From assembly GCA_963762965.1 (NCBI GenBank), contig CAVXME010000003.1, positions 51,991 through 115,990 of the forward strand: 64,000 bases of DNA, in the 5' to 3' direction. The stretch comes from DATBAX01 sp963762965. Lineage in GTDB: Bacteria; Acidobacteriota; Terriglobia; Terriglobales; Acidobacteriaceae. This document shows positions 28,557-37,649 of this stretch, one piece after another (the first letter of the stretch is position 1; each line of letters opens with the position of its first letter). Under the pieces are notes generated by a model that saw nothing but the letters and a program-made list of their open reading frames with translations, was not told the origin of the DNA and did no database searches. The position numbers were made by a program, and so were the translations under genes.

Positions 28557-28612
28557 CATCCTGAGCGCAGTCAGACGTTCACAAAGTGAACGTCTGCAAG
28601 TCGAAGGACCCC
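28557..28612. repeat. Dispersed intergenic hairpin element after bshC
   Basis: CAGACGTTCAC and GTGAACGTCTG (28572-28582, 28586-28596) form a perfect 11-bp stem with a 3-nt loop. The flanks (CATCCTGAGCGCAG and AAGTCGAAGGACCCCT) resemble words in the tandem repeat before recQ (CCTCAGGATGACA and GATCCTTCG, in reverse). It lies between convergent bshC and the HAD gene. No T-run is present. Confidence 0.6.
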
Positions 28613-28635
28613 TACCCCCACTGAACTCCATAAGT

Positions 28636-29310
28636 CTATTTCGCCTGCTTCGATTCCAGCTCTTCCAGCGACTCCACCCTGGGCCACTCTCTACCGCGAT
28701 AGGCGCCGCAAACGTCGAACAACATGGCGCGCATGCCCACGGCCGTCGCCCCCAGATAATCCACCGAATAAATATCGCCGACATACATACTTTGGCCAGC
28801 AGCGACTCCCATCTCCCGCAGTGCCGCCTCGAAAATCGCCGGATGCGGCTTCTCGTATCCAATCAACCCTGAATCGGCAATAGTCTCAAAGCAATCGGCG
28901 ATTCCGCACCGTTCCAGCACCTGGGCAATCCTGCCATCCGCATTGGAAATCACTCCCAGCCGGTAGCTCTTCGACAGCCGCAACAGCGACTCGCGAGTCC
29001 CAGGGTGAATCACACACCAGTTGGCGGAAATACGCGTTGCATTCACCAGTTGATCGCGTAGTGGGTCGTCCTGAATCGCCAAGGCTTCCAATAAATGGGA
29101 GTAGAACATGTACCAAAACCCGTGGTCCACGGAGCTTCCACTCTCGAGAATCGCGTCGAACTCATTCTTAGTTCTGCGCTCAATGGATTGCAGTAGGGCC
29201 GGTTCAGGACCGACATCCCGCTGGTGGAGCGCGGCCAGCATGTGGCTCCAATCCGGAAAAAGCAGGGTATTGCCAACATCAAAGAAGATGGTTTTCAGTG
29301 GCTCGGGCAT
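28636..29310 (-). CDS. HAD-superfamily hydrolase
   Basis: A 224-residue phosphatase-like protein. Motif I is FFDVGNTLLFPDW; the second Asp of DxD is Asn, as in many HAD-like GNT proteins. A helical cap follows (about residues 20-90). Motif II is in LGVISNADG, motif III Lys in GYEKPHPAIF, and motif IV is YVGDIYSVDYLGA. Substrate is unknown; small phosphorylated metabolites are typical. It converges with bshC. Confidence 0.85.
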   Translation of the reverse strand: MPEPLKTIFFDVGNTLLFPDWSHMLAALHQRDVGPEPALLQSIERRTKNEFDAILESGSSVDHGFWYMFYSHLLEALAIQDDPLRDQLVNATRISANWCVIHPGTRESLLRLSKSYRLGVISNADGRIAQVLERCGIADCFETIADSGLIGYEKPHPAIFEAALREMGVAAGQSMYVGDIYSVDYLGATAVGMRAMLFDVCGAYRGREWPRVESLEELESKQAK

Positions 29311-29362
29311 AAATTAGAACTCAGGACTTCCAGTGTACCGCCTCAATTTCGATCCCCTTTCC

Positions 29363-29447
29363 GTTCTTTGCGTTGACTTTGCGACCTTAGCGGTTAAAAG
29401 CTTTAACCGCAAAGGGCGCCAAGGACCTCGCAAAGTGCGCAAAGAAC
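29363..29447. repeat. Long imperfect hairpin with iterated TTTGCG words
   Basis: The left arm (29363-29398) repeats CTTTGCG-type words. The right arm (29402-29447) is its imperfect complement (CGCAAAG words), with a near-palindromic centre at GGTTAAAAGCTTTAACC. It fills most of the gap upstream of the divergent HAD and membrane-protein genes. A sister element with the same words lies at 55558-55675. Confidence 0.75.
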
Positions 29448-29544
29448 CACCGCTGGACTGTCGATCTCCGCTGACTTTGGCCCCGGAAACAGGTAATATT
29501 TGCGTTCCACCTGGCACTGCTTCGGGTGCCGGCGGGCGGACTCA

Positions 29545-29874
29545 ATGATCCTGGTTCTCAACAAAGCGTTGTCTTACATGACACTATCGCTGGTGAGCGT
29601 CCGCGGCATTTCCTCTTTCCTGCTTTTCTGGGTGTTCATGTTTGAGCAATCCGACAAGCGGGAAGGCCTTTACAACATTCTGTGGGCACTGGTTTTTGGC
29701 TTCGCTACTCTCAACATTCTGGGCCTGCTGGCCCGGCGTTTTGAATCCGGCCGCAACCGCCTCAGTTTCGGCGAGGTCACCGCCATTCTCCTGGTGGGGG
29801 TTTCGGTCCTGCTCCTGCTGTGGGAAATGCTCAACCTGTTCAAGATCTTCCCCATCAAGCTAGGCGCCCATTGA
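29545..29874 (+). CDS. Small membrane protein with three helices, unknown
   Basis: A 109-residue protein from ATG 29545 (MILVLNKALSYMTLSLVSVR); the frame is open further upstream without a better start. Three hydrophobic segments are visible: FLLFWVFMF, ILWALVFGFATLNILGLLA and AILLVGVSVLLLLWEMLNLF. It precedes the zinc-ribbon-like gene by 29 bp on the same strand. No family function is recognised. Confidence 0.65.
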   Translation: MILVLNKALSYMTLSLVSVRGISSFLLFWVFMFEQSDKREGLYNILWALVFGFATLNILGLLARRFESGRNRLSFGEVTAILLVGVSVLLLLWEMLNLFKIFPIKLGAH

Positions 29875-29903
29875 CCGACCGTTATGCGGTATGATTTCCC
29901 CTG

Positions 29904-30209
29904 ATGGCCAAGAACCCCCGCTTCGAAGTGACCTGCCCCTGCTGTAGCGCGGTGCTGAAAGTGGACGCGGAAAGCAAGGCCGTGATAGCCCACACTGCCG
30001 CCGTTAAGCCCAAGATGTTCAATGACATGGAAGCCGCCGCCCGGGCCATGAAAGAGCAGGACAGCCGCCGCGATTCCATCTTCCGCCAGTCCGTCGAAAA
30101 TCAGAAACACGCCTCTGAACTGCTGGAAAAGAAGTTTCAGGAAGCGGTCAAAAAGGCCAAGGAATCCCCCGACACCGGCAAGCCCATCCGCGATTTCGAC
30201 CTCGATTGA
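29904..30209 (+). CDS. Small zinc-ribbon-like protein, unknown
   Basis: A 101-residue soluble protein. VTCPCCSAVLKVDAESKAVI near the start is a half zinc ribbon (CPCC); no second Cys pair is present, so metal binding may need dimerisation. The rest is charged helix with coiled-coil character (ELLEKKFQEAVKKAKE) and an acidic end. It lies 29 bp after the membrane protein gene, probably in one operon. Confidence 0.7.
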   Translation: MAKNPRFEVTCPCCSAVLKVDAESKAVIAHTAAVKPKMFNDMEAAARAMKEQDSRRDSIFRQSVENQKHASELLEKKFQEAVKKAKESPDTGKPIRDFDLD

Positions 30210-30296
30210 CTCAATTTCAGGAAGCCTATGCACCTTAGTTGATAAATTAATCGAAATTTTAGGAGTTCTGCAAAATGGTTTGGCCTAAAATAACTT

Positions 30297-30971
30297 ATGG
30301 AACCGGGCCTTCCCCTCTTACTCGGCCATCGTGGCGCTCGTGCGTCCAAGTCTGTCCCGGAAAACACTCCTGCCTCGTTTGATCTCGCTCTGACCCACGG
30401 CTGCGATGGTTTTGAGTTCGATGTGCGCCTCACCGCGGACAAACAAGCGGTGGTCTGCCATGATCCCCAGCATGGCCCTCATGCCATCGCCCGTTCACCG
30501 AGCAGCCGGCTCGCGGATCTGCCCCGGCTTGACGAAGTCCTGCGCCGCTATGGGCAGCGCGTGTTTCTCGATATCGAACTGAAAGTCAGCGGACTGGAGA
30601 GCATCGTACTGGCCGCCCTGCGCGATCACCGGCCAGAACGGGGCTATGTGGTTTCTTCATTTCTCCCGGACGTGATCATGGACCTAAAAGTCCGCAGCGC
30701 CGCCGTGCCCACCGGAATGATCTGCGACAAAGCCCGTCAGTTAGCGGCCTGGCGCAAGCTGCCCATTGACTACGTCATCGTTGAAAAAAGTCTGGTCAAA
30801 CCCACTCTGGTGGAAGAAGTCCACGCCACTGGCCGCAAGCTTTTTGTATGGACCGTCAACGATATAAAGTCGATGCGCTGGCTGGCGCGCTGGGGAGTCG
30901 ATGGCATTATTTCCGACGACACCCAGCACCTGGTGCGCACCCTCAGACGGCCAAGCGGGAAACCAAGTTAG
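30297..30971 (+). CDS. Glycerophosphodiester phosphodiesterase (GDPD)
   Basis: A 224-residue cytoplasmic enzyme that hydrolyses glycerophosphodiesters to glycerol-3-phosphate and an alcohol. LLLGHRGARASKSVPENTPA holds the first catalytic His-Arg and Glu-Asn; FEFDVRLTADKQAVVCHD holds the metal ligands and second His; FLDIELKV and the late FVWTVND are also typical. No signal peptide. glpD, which oxidises the glycerol-3-phosphate product, lies 2.6 kb away. It overlaps the convergent MFS gene by 4 bp. Confidence 0.9.
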   Translation: MEPGLPLLLGHRGARASKSVPENTPASFDLALTHGCDGFEFDVRLTADKQAVVCHDPQHGPHAIARSPSSRLADLPRLDEVLRRYGQRVFLDIELKVSGLESIVLAALRDHRPERGYVVSSFLPDVIMDLKVRSAAVPTGMICDKARQLAAWRKLPIDYVIVEKSLVKPTLVEEVHATGRKLFVWTVNDIKSMRWLARWGVDGIISDDTQHLVRTLRRPSGKPS

Positions 30972-32281
30972 TCATCACTAGCTGGCCGCGGCGCGCTCTT
31001 CGGAATACACAGTATCAGCAGCCCTCCAGCAAGAGCGCAGATCATCATCAAGGCAATGCCGCACGAAAATGATCCTGTGCGAGTGTTCAGATAACCGAAC
31101 AGATGAGGCCCGGCAAAGCCTGCCACGCTGGCCACGGCGTTGACCATGCCCACTGCGGCCGCCGCTGCCGACTGACTCAGAATCTCGGTAGGGATTGCCC
31201 AGAATGTCGGTAGATAGGCATAGGCCAGACCCGCCATGGTGAACAATAAGATCGCCACGGGAAATGAGCGGGGTTGACTGAGGAGGCCCAGCAATCCGGC
31301 TGCCGCGATAAACACCGGAATCGCCGAGTGCCAGCGCCTTTCACAGTACTTATCGGAGTGCCAGCCGTTGATCTGCATCACGATGAAGATGGCCACGTAG
31401 GGCACCGCGCCAATCAGGCCGACCCGCGCGTCCGAGAGTCCTGACTGGCGTTTCAGCATGGTGGGGAACCAGAAGGCGAAAGTGTAAAACGTAAAATAAG
31501 TGAGGAAGGCCAGGCCCGACAGCAGCAGGATGGTGCGGGACTTGAGCGCTTGCCACACCGTGACCGCGTGTTCGCTGATGTGTTTTTCCTCACCCAGCTC
31601 TTGTGTGATCCATTGCCGTTGCTCGGGAGCCAGCCAGGTCGCGTCGCCGGGCCAATCCGTCAAAAGGAAAAATGCCAGCCCGCCCAGCAGGATGGCCGGC
31701 ATTCCCTCGAGGACGAACAGCCAGCGCCAGCCCTCGACGGCGAACCATTTGTGGCCGAGAATCCAGCCCGCAATGGGCGAGCCAATGATGAACGACATGG
31801 GAATTGCCGACATGAAGTTGCTGGTCGCCTTCGCGCGGTCGGCGCGCTGAAACCAATGGCTCAGATAGACGATCACGCCGGGGAAAAAACCGGCCTCCGC
31901 CGCGCCTAATACGAAGCGCGCAACGTAGAGCTGATTGGGAGTGTGTACCAGCGCAGTCAGCGCGGTCAGCGATCCCCAGGCAATCATGGTCGCGGAAATC
32001 ATCCGGCGCGCGCTCCAGCGCTCGACCAGCAGCGCGCCGGGAATCTGCAAAGCCACGTAGCTGACGAAGAAGATGCCCATGCCCATGCCCAACACGCGGT
32101 CGCTGAATCCCAGGTCGCGCGACATGCCGAGCGCGGCATAGGCCACGCTGGTGCGGTCGAGATAATTAGTGATGTAAAGGATAAAAAGAAATGGCAGCAA
32201 CCGCATGGCAATGCGATGCCGGGTGTGGTCCGCGAATCCTACCGTGACCGGCGCTACCCCAGGTGATGGAACTCCCGCCAT
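30968..32281 (-). CDS. MFS transporter, anion:cation symporter (ACS) type
   Basis: A 437-residue inner-membrane protein with twelve predicted helices. The start (RLLPFLFILYITNYLDRTSV) and GFFPGVIVYLSHWFQRADRA are typical of the ACS family, which moves organic anions such as galactonate, glucarate, tartrate and phthalate with protons. Substrate here is unknown. A sugar acid is plausible because the genome segment carries an aldonate pathway, but that locus is 11 kb away and no local enzyme supports the link. It converges on the GDPD gene. Confidence 0.88.
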   Translation of the reverse strand: MAGVPSPGVAPVTVGFADHTRHRIAMRLLPFLFILYITNYLDRTSVAYAALGMSRDLGFSDRVLGMGMGIFFVSYVALQIPGALLVERWSARRMISATMIAWGSLTALTALVHTPNQLYVARFVLGAAEAGFFPGVIVYLSHWFQRADRAKATSNFMSAIPMSFIIGSPIAGWILGHKWFAVEGWRWLFVLEGMPAILLGGLAFFLLTDWPGDATWLAPEQRQWITQELGEEKHISEHAVTVWQALKSRTILLLSGLAFLTYFTFYTFAFWFPTMLKRQSGLSDARVGLIGAVPYVAIFIVMQINGWHSDKYCERRWHSAIPVFIAAAGLLGLLSQPRSFPVAILLFTMAGLAYAYLPTFWAIPTEILSQSAAAAAVGMVNAVASVAGFAGPHLFGYLNTRTGSFSCGIALMMICALAGGLLILCIPKSAPRPASDD

Positions 32282-32429
32282 TCAGGTGTCTCCGAGGAAC
32301 AAGTTTGGAAGGGCGGAGTATATAACGGGATCACCGCTATTAGTGAATTGATACTGTCCTGCTCATGGGTCAAGAAGCCCACCAGCCGCGCTTATGGGGA
32401 TTTAGGCGCGGGCGATTTGAAATCGAGCC

Positions 32430-33065
32430 TCAACGTGCTTTGGGCGATGCCGCACGGCCCGCGAGGCTAAAGACGATGGGCCAAAGCAGGTAGAGAAGAA
32501 CCACCAGGTACATCACTTCATTCCCCTCGGCGAACGCCCACATTCCAGACGATGCGTTCTGGAGATCCATGATCTGCGCGGTCGACATTCCAGTGATGGC
32601 GGCCTCATGCCTGATCATCAGTGTGCGCTTGAGAACCATGCCCTGATAGGCGAGCACCCATATGATCACGAAGGTGCAGAGTTCGTAGCCGACGCGCACG
32701 AATACTTTCAAGCTGCGCACGAAGCGGGCATACCGGTCTGTTTCCCCGGGCGCCCGGTCGTTCAGCATGGCCAGGACGGCGAATCCGAGGGGCCCCAACG
32801 CCGCCAGAAACAGCCATACGTAGGATCGCTTCTTGGAACGGATCACCAGAAGGCACACCAGCACCCACAACACGACCACACCCGCTTCAGATCCCCATAA
32901 AGACAAGTGCTTGAGTAGACTGAGCCGGTGGTAGTTTTGCACATAGTTCGGATGACCCGCCGCAACTTCGGGATGAATCTGGTTGAACAGCATTCCTCCC
33001 AGCATCCACACCACGGGAATCAGCAGGAACAGGACAAGCGCCACGACCCATTGTTTCTTTACCAT
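32430..33065 (-). CDS. Multi-helix membrane protein, unknown
   Basis: A 211-residue protein from ATG 33065 (MVKKQWVVALVLFLLIPVVW); a TTG at 33077 gives four more residues. About five hydrophobic segments are visible, including VVVLWVLVCLLVIRSKKRSY, LFLAALGPLGFAVLAML and VMYLVVLLYLLWPIVFSLAG. No known domain. It starts 26 bp after the DUF1801 gene and is probably in its operon. Confidence 0.65.
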   Translation of the reverse strand: MVKKQWVVALVLFLLIPVVWMLGGMLFNQIHPEVAAGHPNYVQNYHRLSLLKHLSLWGSEAGVVVLWVLVCLLVIRSKKRSYVWLFLAALGPLGFAVLAMLNDRAPGETDRYARFVRSLKVFVRVGYELCTFVIIWVLAYQGMVLKRTLMIRHEAAITGMSTAQIMDLQNASSGMWAFAEGNEVMYLVVLLYLLWPIVFSLAGRAASPKAR

Positions 33066-33091
33066 CCCCACCCCCAAGACGTTTCTCTGAG

Positions 33092-33499
33092 CTAGCCGTG
33101 TTCGACGCGCGCCTTTATATCCGAATACGCCGCCTCGATGAGCTCACTTAGAGCTGCGGCGTTCGTGGCCGCTCCCGGTCTCAGCTTCACGTGGCGCATG
33201 AACTTGCCGGTGCCTTGCAACAAGTGTGCCGGATCCGCCAGCGCTGAACCTTGAAAAAACCCCACGTTTACGTGCGACGTGAATACGTTGACGTAGCCAA
33301 AGGCCGCATCTCCCAAACATGCCGTCGGACAGCCGTCATGCATAAGCTCCCGGACTTCGTCTCCACATTTTCGCATCACCTCAAACCACTGATGCGCGAT
33401 GGCTCCCAATTCACCTGCATGCTCTTTCATCCACGCCTCAATTGCGGGATCGCGCGCGATAGCGCCGTTCAATCGGAATAATTCCGTTCTTATCATCAT
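33092..33499 (-). CDS. DUF1801-family protein
   Basis: A 135-residue protein of the DUF1801/YdhG-like fold. The family pattern is seen in CGDEVRELMHDGCPTACLGD, then AFGYVNVFTSHVNVGFFQGS and LLQGTGKFMRHVKLRP. Members are small alpha/beta proteins without a proven activity. It lies between glpD (44 bp upstream) and a membrane protein gene, all on one strand. Confidence 0.75.
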   Translation of the reverse strand: MMIRTELFRLNGAIARDPAIEAWMKEHAGELGAIAHQWFEVMRKCGDEVRELMHDGCPTACLGDAAFGYVNVFTSHVNVGFFQGSALADPAHLLQGTGKFMRHVKLRPGAATNAAALSELIEAAYSDIKARVEHG

Positions 33500-33543
33500 G
33501 GCGTTTTGAGGGCTACATTACCAGGGTAAGAGTGTAACGTGGC

Positions 33544-35199
33544 CTAGTCCGCCGCGGCCAGCAGAGCCGCTTCCATACGTTTGGGCTTGCGCAGAAAAGA
33601 TTCGCGCTCGGTTTCAAAGGCTTCCAGTTCGGCGGCTGCTTGCCGGTCCGTCCATCCCATGATGGCGCGGATGCGCGCCGTCGCTTCGCGGCTGCATGCT
33701 GGCGACCAGCACGGGCCCAGCGCCACCGGTACACGGCGCAGCAGGACATCGGCCAGCGTGACCGCGCATTCATTGGCTAATCCATCGACGGCTTCAGCGA
33801 CAATATGTACGGTGTGCGGGCACAGGGGCGTCCGCATATCGGAACTGCTCAACGCCATGCGGGCGATGGCCAGGGCGCGCTTTCCGTGCCATTCCACAAT
33901 GCCGCGCGCCGACTCTTCGCTGATGCCACCGGCCTGCGCGATATCGAGCACCCAGCGATCGAGCAACGGGTCGAGGCTGTCTTCGGAGACCAATCCCCCA
34001 GGAGCGACGCTGATCGCTCCACTTGTTTTCACCGGCACGCCGATCTTGTCCGCGCACTCGCGGGCCAATTGCGCCGCCGTGGTCAGCTTGCCACCAATCA
34101 CGGAAATCATTTGCGCCGCGCCATCGGGTGCGTGATCGCGCAAATAATGTTTGCGGGTTACGGCCGAGGCTTTCTGGTTTGGCGAATAGGGCAACGGCCG
34201 CACACCGGCAAACGAGTAGCGAATGTCCACATACGAAATCTTGGTCCGGGGAAACAGTTTGAGGAACGAATTCAGCAAATACTGGATCTCTTCCGCCGAG
34301 GGTTGGGTCGTGGCCGGATCGTCGTTGTCGGCGGCTTCGGTGGTCCCCACCAGAACCTGTTCATTCCAGGGAATTACGAAAATTGGCCGGCCATCGATGG
34401 CTTCGGTGTACACGGCGGCGTCCGGTGCTCCCGCAAACCGGGGCAGCACGATGTGCGAGCCGCGCACCCCGCCTACCATCGGATCTTTGGTGTCGATCCG
34501 CGAACGCTGGCATAGCCGGTCTGCCCAGGGCCCGGTCGCGTTGATGATCCAGGTGCCGTGAACGCTCATTTCTTTTTTGCTGAGCTGGTCACGCAGCAGT
34601 ACGCCCTGGGCGCGTCCATGCCGGACGTCAACGGCCAGGACCTCCATATAATTTCGCACTACGGCGCCCGCTTCCATCGCTTCCACCAGCCACTCCGCGA
34701 CCAGGCGCTCGGGAAATTCGCACTGCGCATCTTCGAAATCGAAAACCGACCAGCGCCGGCCGGAATCGAGTATCCGCTCCAGCTTGTGTTTGTCGGCTCC
34801 GGGGCGGCCCGCGACAGACTTTCCTCCCAGGCGGCGATAGAGCCAAAGGCCGGTGCGCAGGCTGAGGGCATTACGCCTGCTTTTGTCATCCAGCGCCAGC
34901 AGGAACTGCATGGGGTTCACCAGATGCGGATACATCTGGAGCATGCGTTTTCGTTCCCGCAACGACTCCCGCACCAGCCCCAGCTCGCCATGCTCCAGAT
35001 AGCGCAGGCCGCCGTGGATAATTCGCGTGGATCGGCTGGTGGTGCCGGAGGCAAAATCCTGCTGCTCGACCAGCAAGGTACGCCGGCCAGCGCGGGCGCA
35101 TTCCCGTGCAATGGCGACTCCGTTGATCCCGCCGCCGATCACAATCACCTGGAAGTGTTCGTCACCCAAGAATGCCCGGGTTGTGCGTGGCATGGTCAT
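33544..35199 (-). CDS. glpD: Aerobic glycerol-3-phosphate dehydrogenase
   Basis: A 551-residue FAD enzyme that oxidises sn-glycerol-3-phosphate to dihydroxyacetone phosphate and passes electrons to quinone at the membrane. The FAD loop is VIVIGGGINGVAIARECA (residues 18-35); SGTTSRSTRIIHGGLRYLEH is the GlpD signature, and FVIPWNEQVLVGTTE and IGGKLTT follow. The C-terminal domain is present and the length is normal. The neighbouring GDPD enzyme can supply the substrate. Inverted repeats 42-72 bp upstream may be operator sites. Confidence 0.93.
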   Translation of the reverse strand: MTMPRTTRAFLGDEHFQVIVIGGGINGVAIARECARAGRRTLLVEQQDFASGTTSRSTRIIHGGLRYLEHGELGLVRESLRERKRMLQMYPHLVNPMQFLLALDDKSRRNALSLRTGLWLYRRLGGKSVAGRPGADKHKLERILDSGRRWSVFDFEDAQCEFPERLVAEWLVEAMEAGAVVRNYMEVLAVDVRHGRAQGVLLRDQLSKKEMSVHGTWIINATGPWADRLCQRSRIDTKDPMVGGVRGSHIVLPRFAGAPDAAVYTEAIDGRPIFVIPWNEQVLVGTTEAADNDDPATTQPSAEEIQYLLNSFLKLFPRTKISYVDIRYSFAGVRPLPYSPNQKASAVTRKHYLRDHAPDGAAQMISVIGGKLTTAAQLARECADKIGVPVKTSGAISVAPGGLVSEDSLDPLLDRWVLDIAQAGGISEESARGIVEWHGKRALAIARMALSSSDMRTPLCPHTVHIVAEAVDGLANECAVTLADVLLRRVPVALGPCWSPACSREATARIRAIMGWTDRQAAAELEAFETERESFLRKPKRMEAALLAAAD

Positions 35200-35240
35200 A
35201 GCAGTCGGTTAGAGTGTCCTCGTTTTTAGTGGATCTTAAT

Positions 35241-35271
35241 TTCCCGTTTCGGGAATGAATCCCGATCGGGA
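35241..35271. promoter_or_regulatory. Two adjacent inverted repeats upstream of glpD
   Basis: TTCCCG-TTT-CGGGAA (35241-35255) is followed after four bases by the perfect palindrome TCCCGATCGGGA (35260-35271). Four TCCCG/CGGGA half sites in 31 bp suggest cooperative binding of a dimeric regulator. The site is in the 314-bp gap between divergent glpD and the hemX-like gene and closer to glpD. The rest of the gap shows no gene. Confidence 0.45.
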
Positions 35272-35513
35272 ATCGAATCGTCGATGATTCAAAAACACTC
35301 GTCCCAAGCCTTAAGTTTCTACTCTGGCTAGCCTTTCGAGGTAGATAACCTTAGTTCATCGCCAAAAAAGCACAGTAATCTGTCACTTGGATTACCCAGC
35401 TCTCGGTTTCCCGAGGGCCTATCGCCAAGAGCCCAGAGCTTATGGGAGACAGACTATAATCCCTAAACGGGCTGGATCCAGCTTTCATTCGCTTCCGGCA
35501 GAAGACCCTGACT

Positions 35514-36311
35514 ATGCCCTTACTTTGGCTGCGCGTCGCGCTCGGCTGTTACGCTGTGGGTTTGCTGTACGCCCTGGTGGCGCTCACCCGCACCGGCGAC
35601 CTGCTGAACCGTATCGCCTTGCATGCAGCCTACTTAGGGATGATCTTTCATTTGGTCTCCCTGACCGAAGCTGTGGCCGCTGCCGGTCCGAACGCCCTGT
35701 CTTCGGTGCAGAACGTGGAGTCGGTGCTGGGTTTCCTGATCATGGTCGTGTTTATGGTGGTTTTTCTGGTGTATCGCACGACCTCGCCGGGAATCGTCGT
35801 CTTTCCCTTGGTTTTTCTGCTGACTTTGATGGCCGCCACCGGCCAGCAGGCTTTTTTGCTTTCTCCCGCTGTCCACCGCGGATGGCTGTTCGCCCACATT
35901 GCCCTGATTCTTGCCGGCTACGCGGCCCTGGTGCTCAGTTTCGGGGCCAGCTTGCTTTATCTGATACAGGAACGCTCGCTCAAGTCCAAGAAATCAGGAG
36001 GGATTCTTTCCCGCCTGCCTGCGCTGGAAGTGATTGACGAAATCGGTTTCCGCTCTCTGCTTCTCGGATTTCCATTCATGACCCTGGGGTTGATCGTCGG
36101 CACAGTGCTTGCGCAGGCGACTTTTGGGCATGTGAATGTTTTTGATCCCAAAATCTTTTTGTCGGTGCTGATGTGGGCGGTCTACATGCTTTTGCTTTAC
36201 ACCCGCTGGAACGCAGGATGGCGCGGACGCCGCGCTGCGTATCTTGCGTCGGGGGCCTTCGTGGCTGCGGTGATCGCTTGGGCCGCTAACACGATTCACA
36301 GGTTTGTATAG
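35514..36311 (+). CDS. CcsA/HemX-family cytochrome assembly protein
   Basis: A 265-residue protein with about eight transmembrane helices. The conserved central part (HRGWLFAHIALILAGYAALV, then LSFGASLLYLIQE) is the heme-handling region of CcsA/CcmC/HemX proteins; the later DEIGFRSLLLGFPFMTLGLI is also typical. Placed 24 bp before hemA, it matches the hemX position in other genomes, where the protein affects HemA levels or cytochrome c assembly. The classical WxWD heme motif is not evident, which favours HemX over CcmC. Confidence 0.8.
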   Translation: MPLLWLRVALGCYAVGLLYALVALTRTGDLLNRIALHAAYLGMIFHLVSLTEAVAAAGPNALSSVQNVESVLGFLIMVVFMVVFLVYRTTSPGIVVFPLVFLLTLMAATGQQAFLLSPAVHRGWLFAHIALILAGYAALVLSFGASLLYLIQERSLKSKKSGGILSRLPALEVIDEIGFRSLLLGFPFMTLGLIVGTVLAQATFGHVNVFDPKIFLSVLMWAVYMLLLYTRWNAGWRGRRAAYLASGAFVAAVIAWAANTIHRFV

Positions 36312-36335
36312 ATTTTGGCTTGAATAAATAACGCC

Positions 36336-37649
36336 ATGAATTTTCAGCTCATCGGGGTGAATCACCGGACCGCGCCGGTTGAAGTCCGGGAGCGCCTTGC
36401 CATTCCCGAGTCGCGCATGGCGGAGGCGCTGAAGCGACTGGTGGGACATCCCGGCGTGGACGAAGGCCTGATCCTGTGCACCTGCAATCGCGTGGAAGTG
36501 CTGGCGCAGACGAAAAACGGCAGCAGTGACTTGCGGAGTTTCTTGCATAACTATTTTGAGATGCGAGTCCCCGAACTCGCACCGCATCTCTACGAGTATC
36601 ACGAACGCGAAGCCATCCGGCATCTCTTCCGCGTCACTTCCAGTCTCGATTCCATGGTCGTCGGCGAGCCGCAAATTCTCGGCCAGGTCAAAGAAGCTTA
36701 TGCGACTGCGCGGGCCGTCGGCGCGGTGCATTCACAGCTTGATCAGTTGCTTACTCGGGCTTTTGCAGTGGCAAAACGCGTGCGTACTGAGACAGCCGTA
36801 GGGTCGTCGTCGGTTTCAGTGGCATCGGTCGCGGTGGAGCTGGCGAAGAAGATTTTTGGATCGTTGAGCGGCAAGCAGGTCTACCTGGTGGGCGCCGGGA
36901 AAATGAGCGAGTTGGCCGCCCGCCATCTGATGGCGCATGGTGCGGCGTCCATTTTTGTGGCGAACCGTACTTATGATCGCGCCGCCGTCCTCGCCGAGAA
37001 GTTTGGCGGCCAGGCCATCCACTTTGAAGAGTTGTACGAAACCTGCGACCGAGCCGACATCGTAATCACCTCCACCGGATCGCCACGCGCGATTTTTCGC
37101 CGCGAACATGGCGAGCTTTTCCTGAGCCGCCGCAAGAACCGTCCCATGTTTTTCATCGATATCGCCGTCCCGCGCGACGTGGATCCGCAGATGAACAAGC
37201 TGGACGGCATTTTCGTCTACGACATCGACGACTTGCAACAAGCCGTCGCGGCCAACACTTCCGATCGCAGCAAGGAAGCCGAACGCGCCGAGCGCATCAT
37301 TGACAACGAAATCGAGCGCTTTCAGGCCCGCTTGCAGACACGCGATGTCGTTCCCACCATCGTCTCGCTGCAAGACCATCTGGAAACCATTCGCCAGGCC
37401 GAAATTGACCGGGTACGCGGACGATTAGGCACACTCTCACCAGAGCAGGAACTGGCCATCGATGCGCTCACTCGCGGCATCGTCAGCAAGATCATGCACA
37501 CGCCGATCAGCACGCTGAAAACGGCGGCGCGGGAGAGTGAAGCCACTCCCATGATTGATGTAGTGCGCCGAATTTTTAATCTGGAAGACAAAAAGAATCT
37601 ACAAAAAGAAGACGAAACCGAGGACGCTGAATCGAAGGATAAACTCTAG
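36336..37649 (+). CDS. hemA: Glutamyl-tRNA reductase
   Basis: A 437-residue enzyme for the first committed step of the C5 heme pathway, reducing glutamyl-tRNA to glutamate-1-semialdehyde with NADPH. GVNHRTAPVEVRERL (5-19) and the catalytic Cys in LCTCNRVEV near residue 48 are clear. MVVGEPQILGQVKEAYATAR, the NADPH loop GAGKMSELAARHL, and a C-terminal dimerisation helix follow. Its TAG stop shares one base with the GTG start of hemC, so the two are translationally coupled. Confidence 0.95.
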   Translation: MNFQLIGVNHRTAPVEVRERLAIPESRMAEALKRLVGHPGVDEGLILCTCNRVEVLAQTKNGSSDLRSFLHNYFEMRVPELAPHLYEYHEREAIRHLFRVTSSLDSMVVGEPQILGQVKEAYATARAVGAVHSQLDQLLTRAFAVAKRVRTETAVGSSSVSVASVAVELAKKIFGSLSGKQVYLVGAGKMSELAARHLMAHGAASIFVANRTYDRAAVLAEKFGGQAIHFEELYETCDRADIVITSTGSPRAIFRREHGELFLSRRKNRPMFFIDIAVPRDVDPQMNKLDGIFVYDIDDLQQAVAANTSDRSKEAERAERIIDNEIERFQARLQTRDVVPTIVSLQDHLETIRQAEIDRVRGRLGTLSPEQELAIDALTRGIVSKIMHTPISTLKTAARESEATPMIDVVRRIFNLEDKKNLQKEDETEDAESKDKL

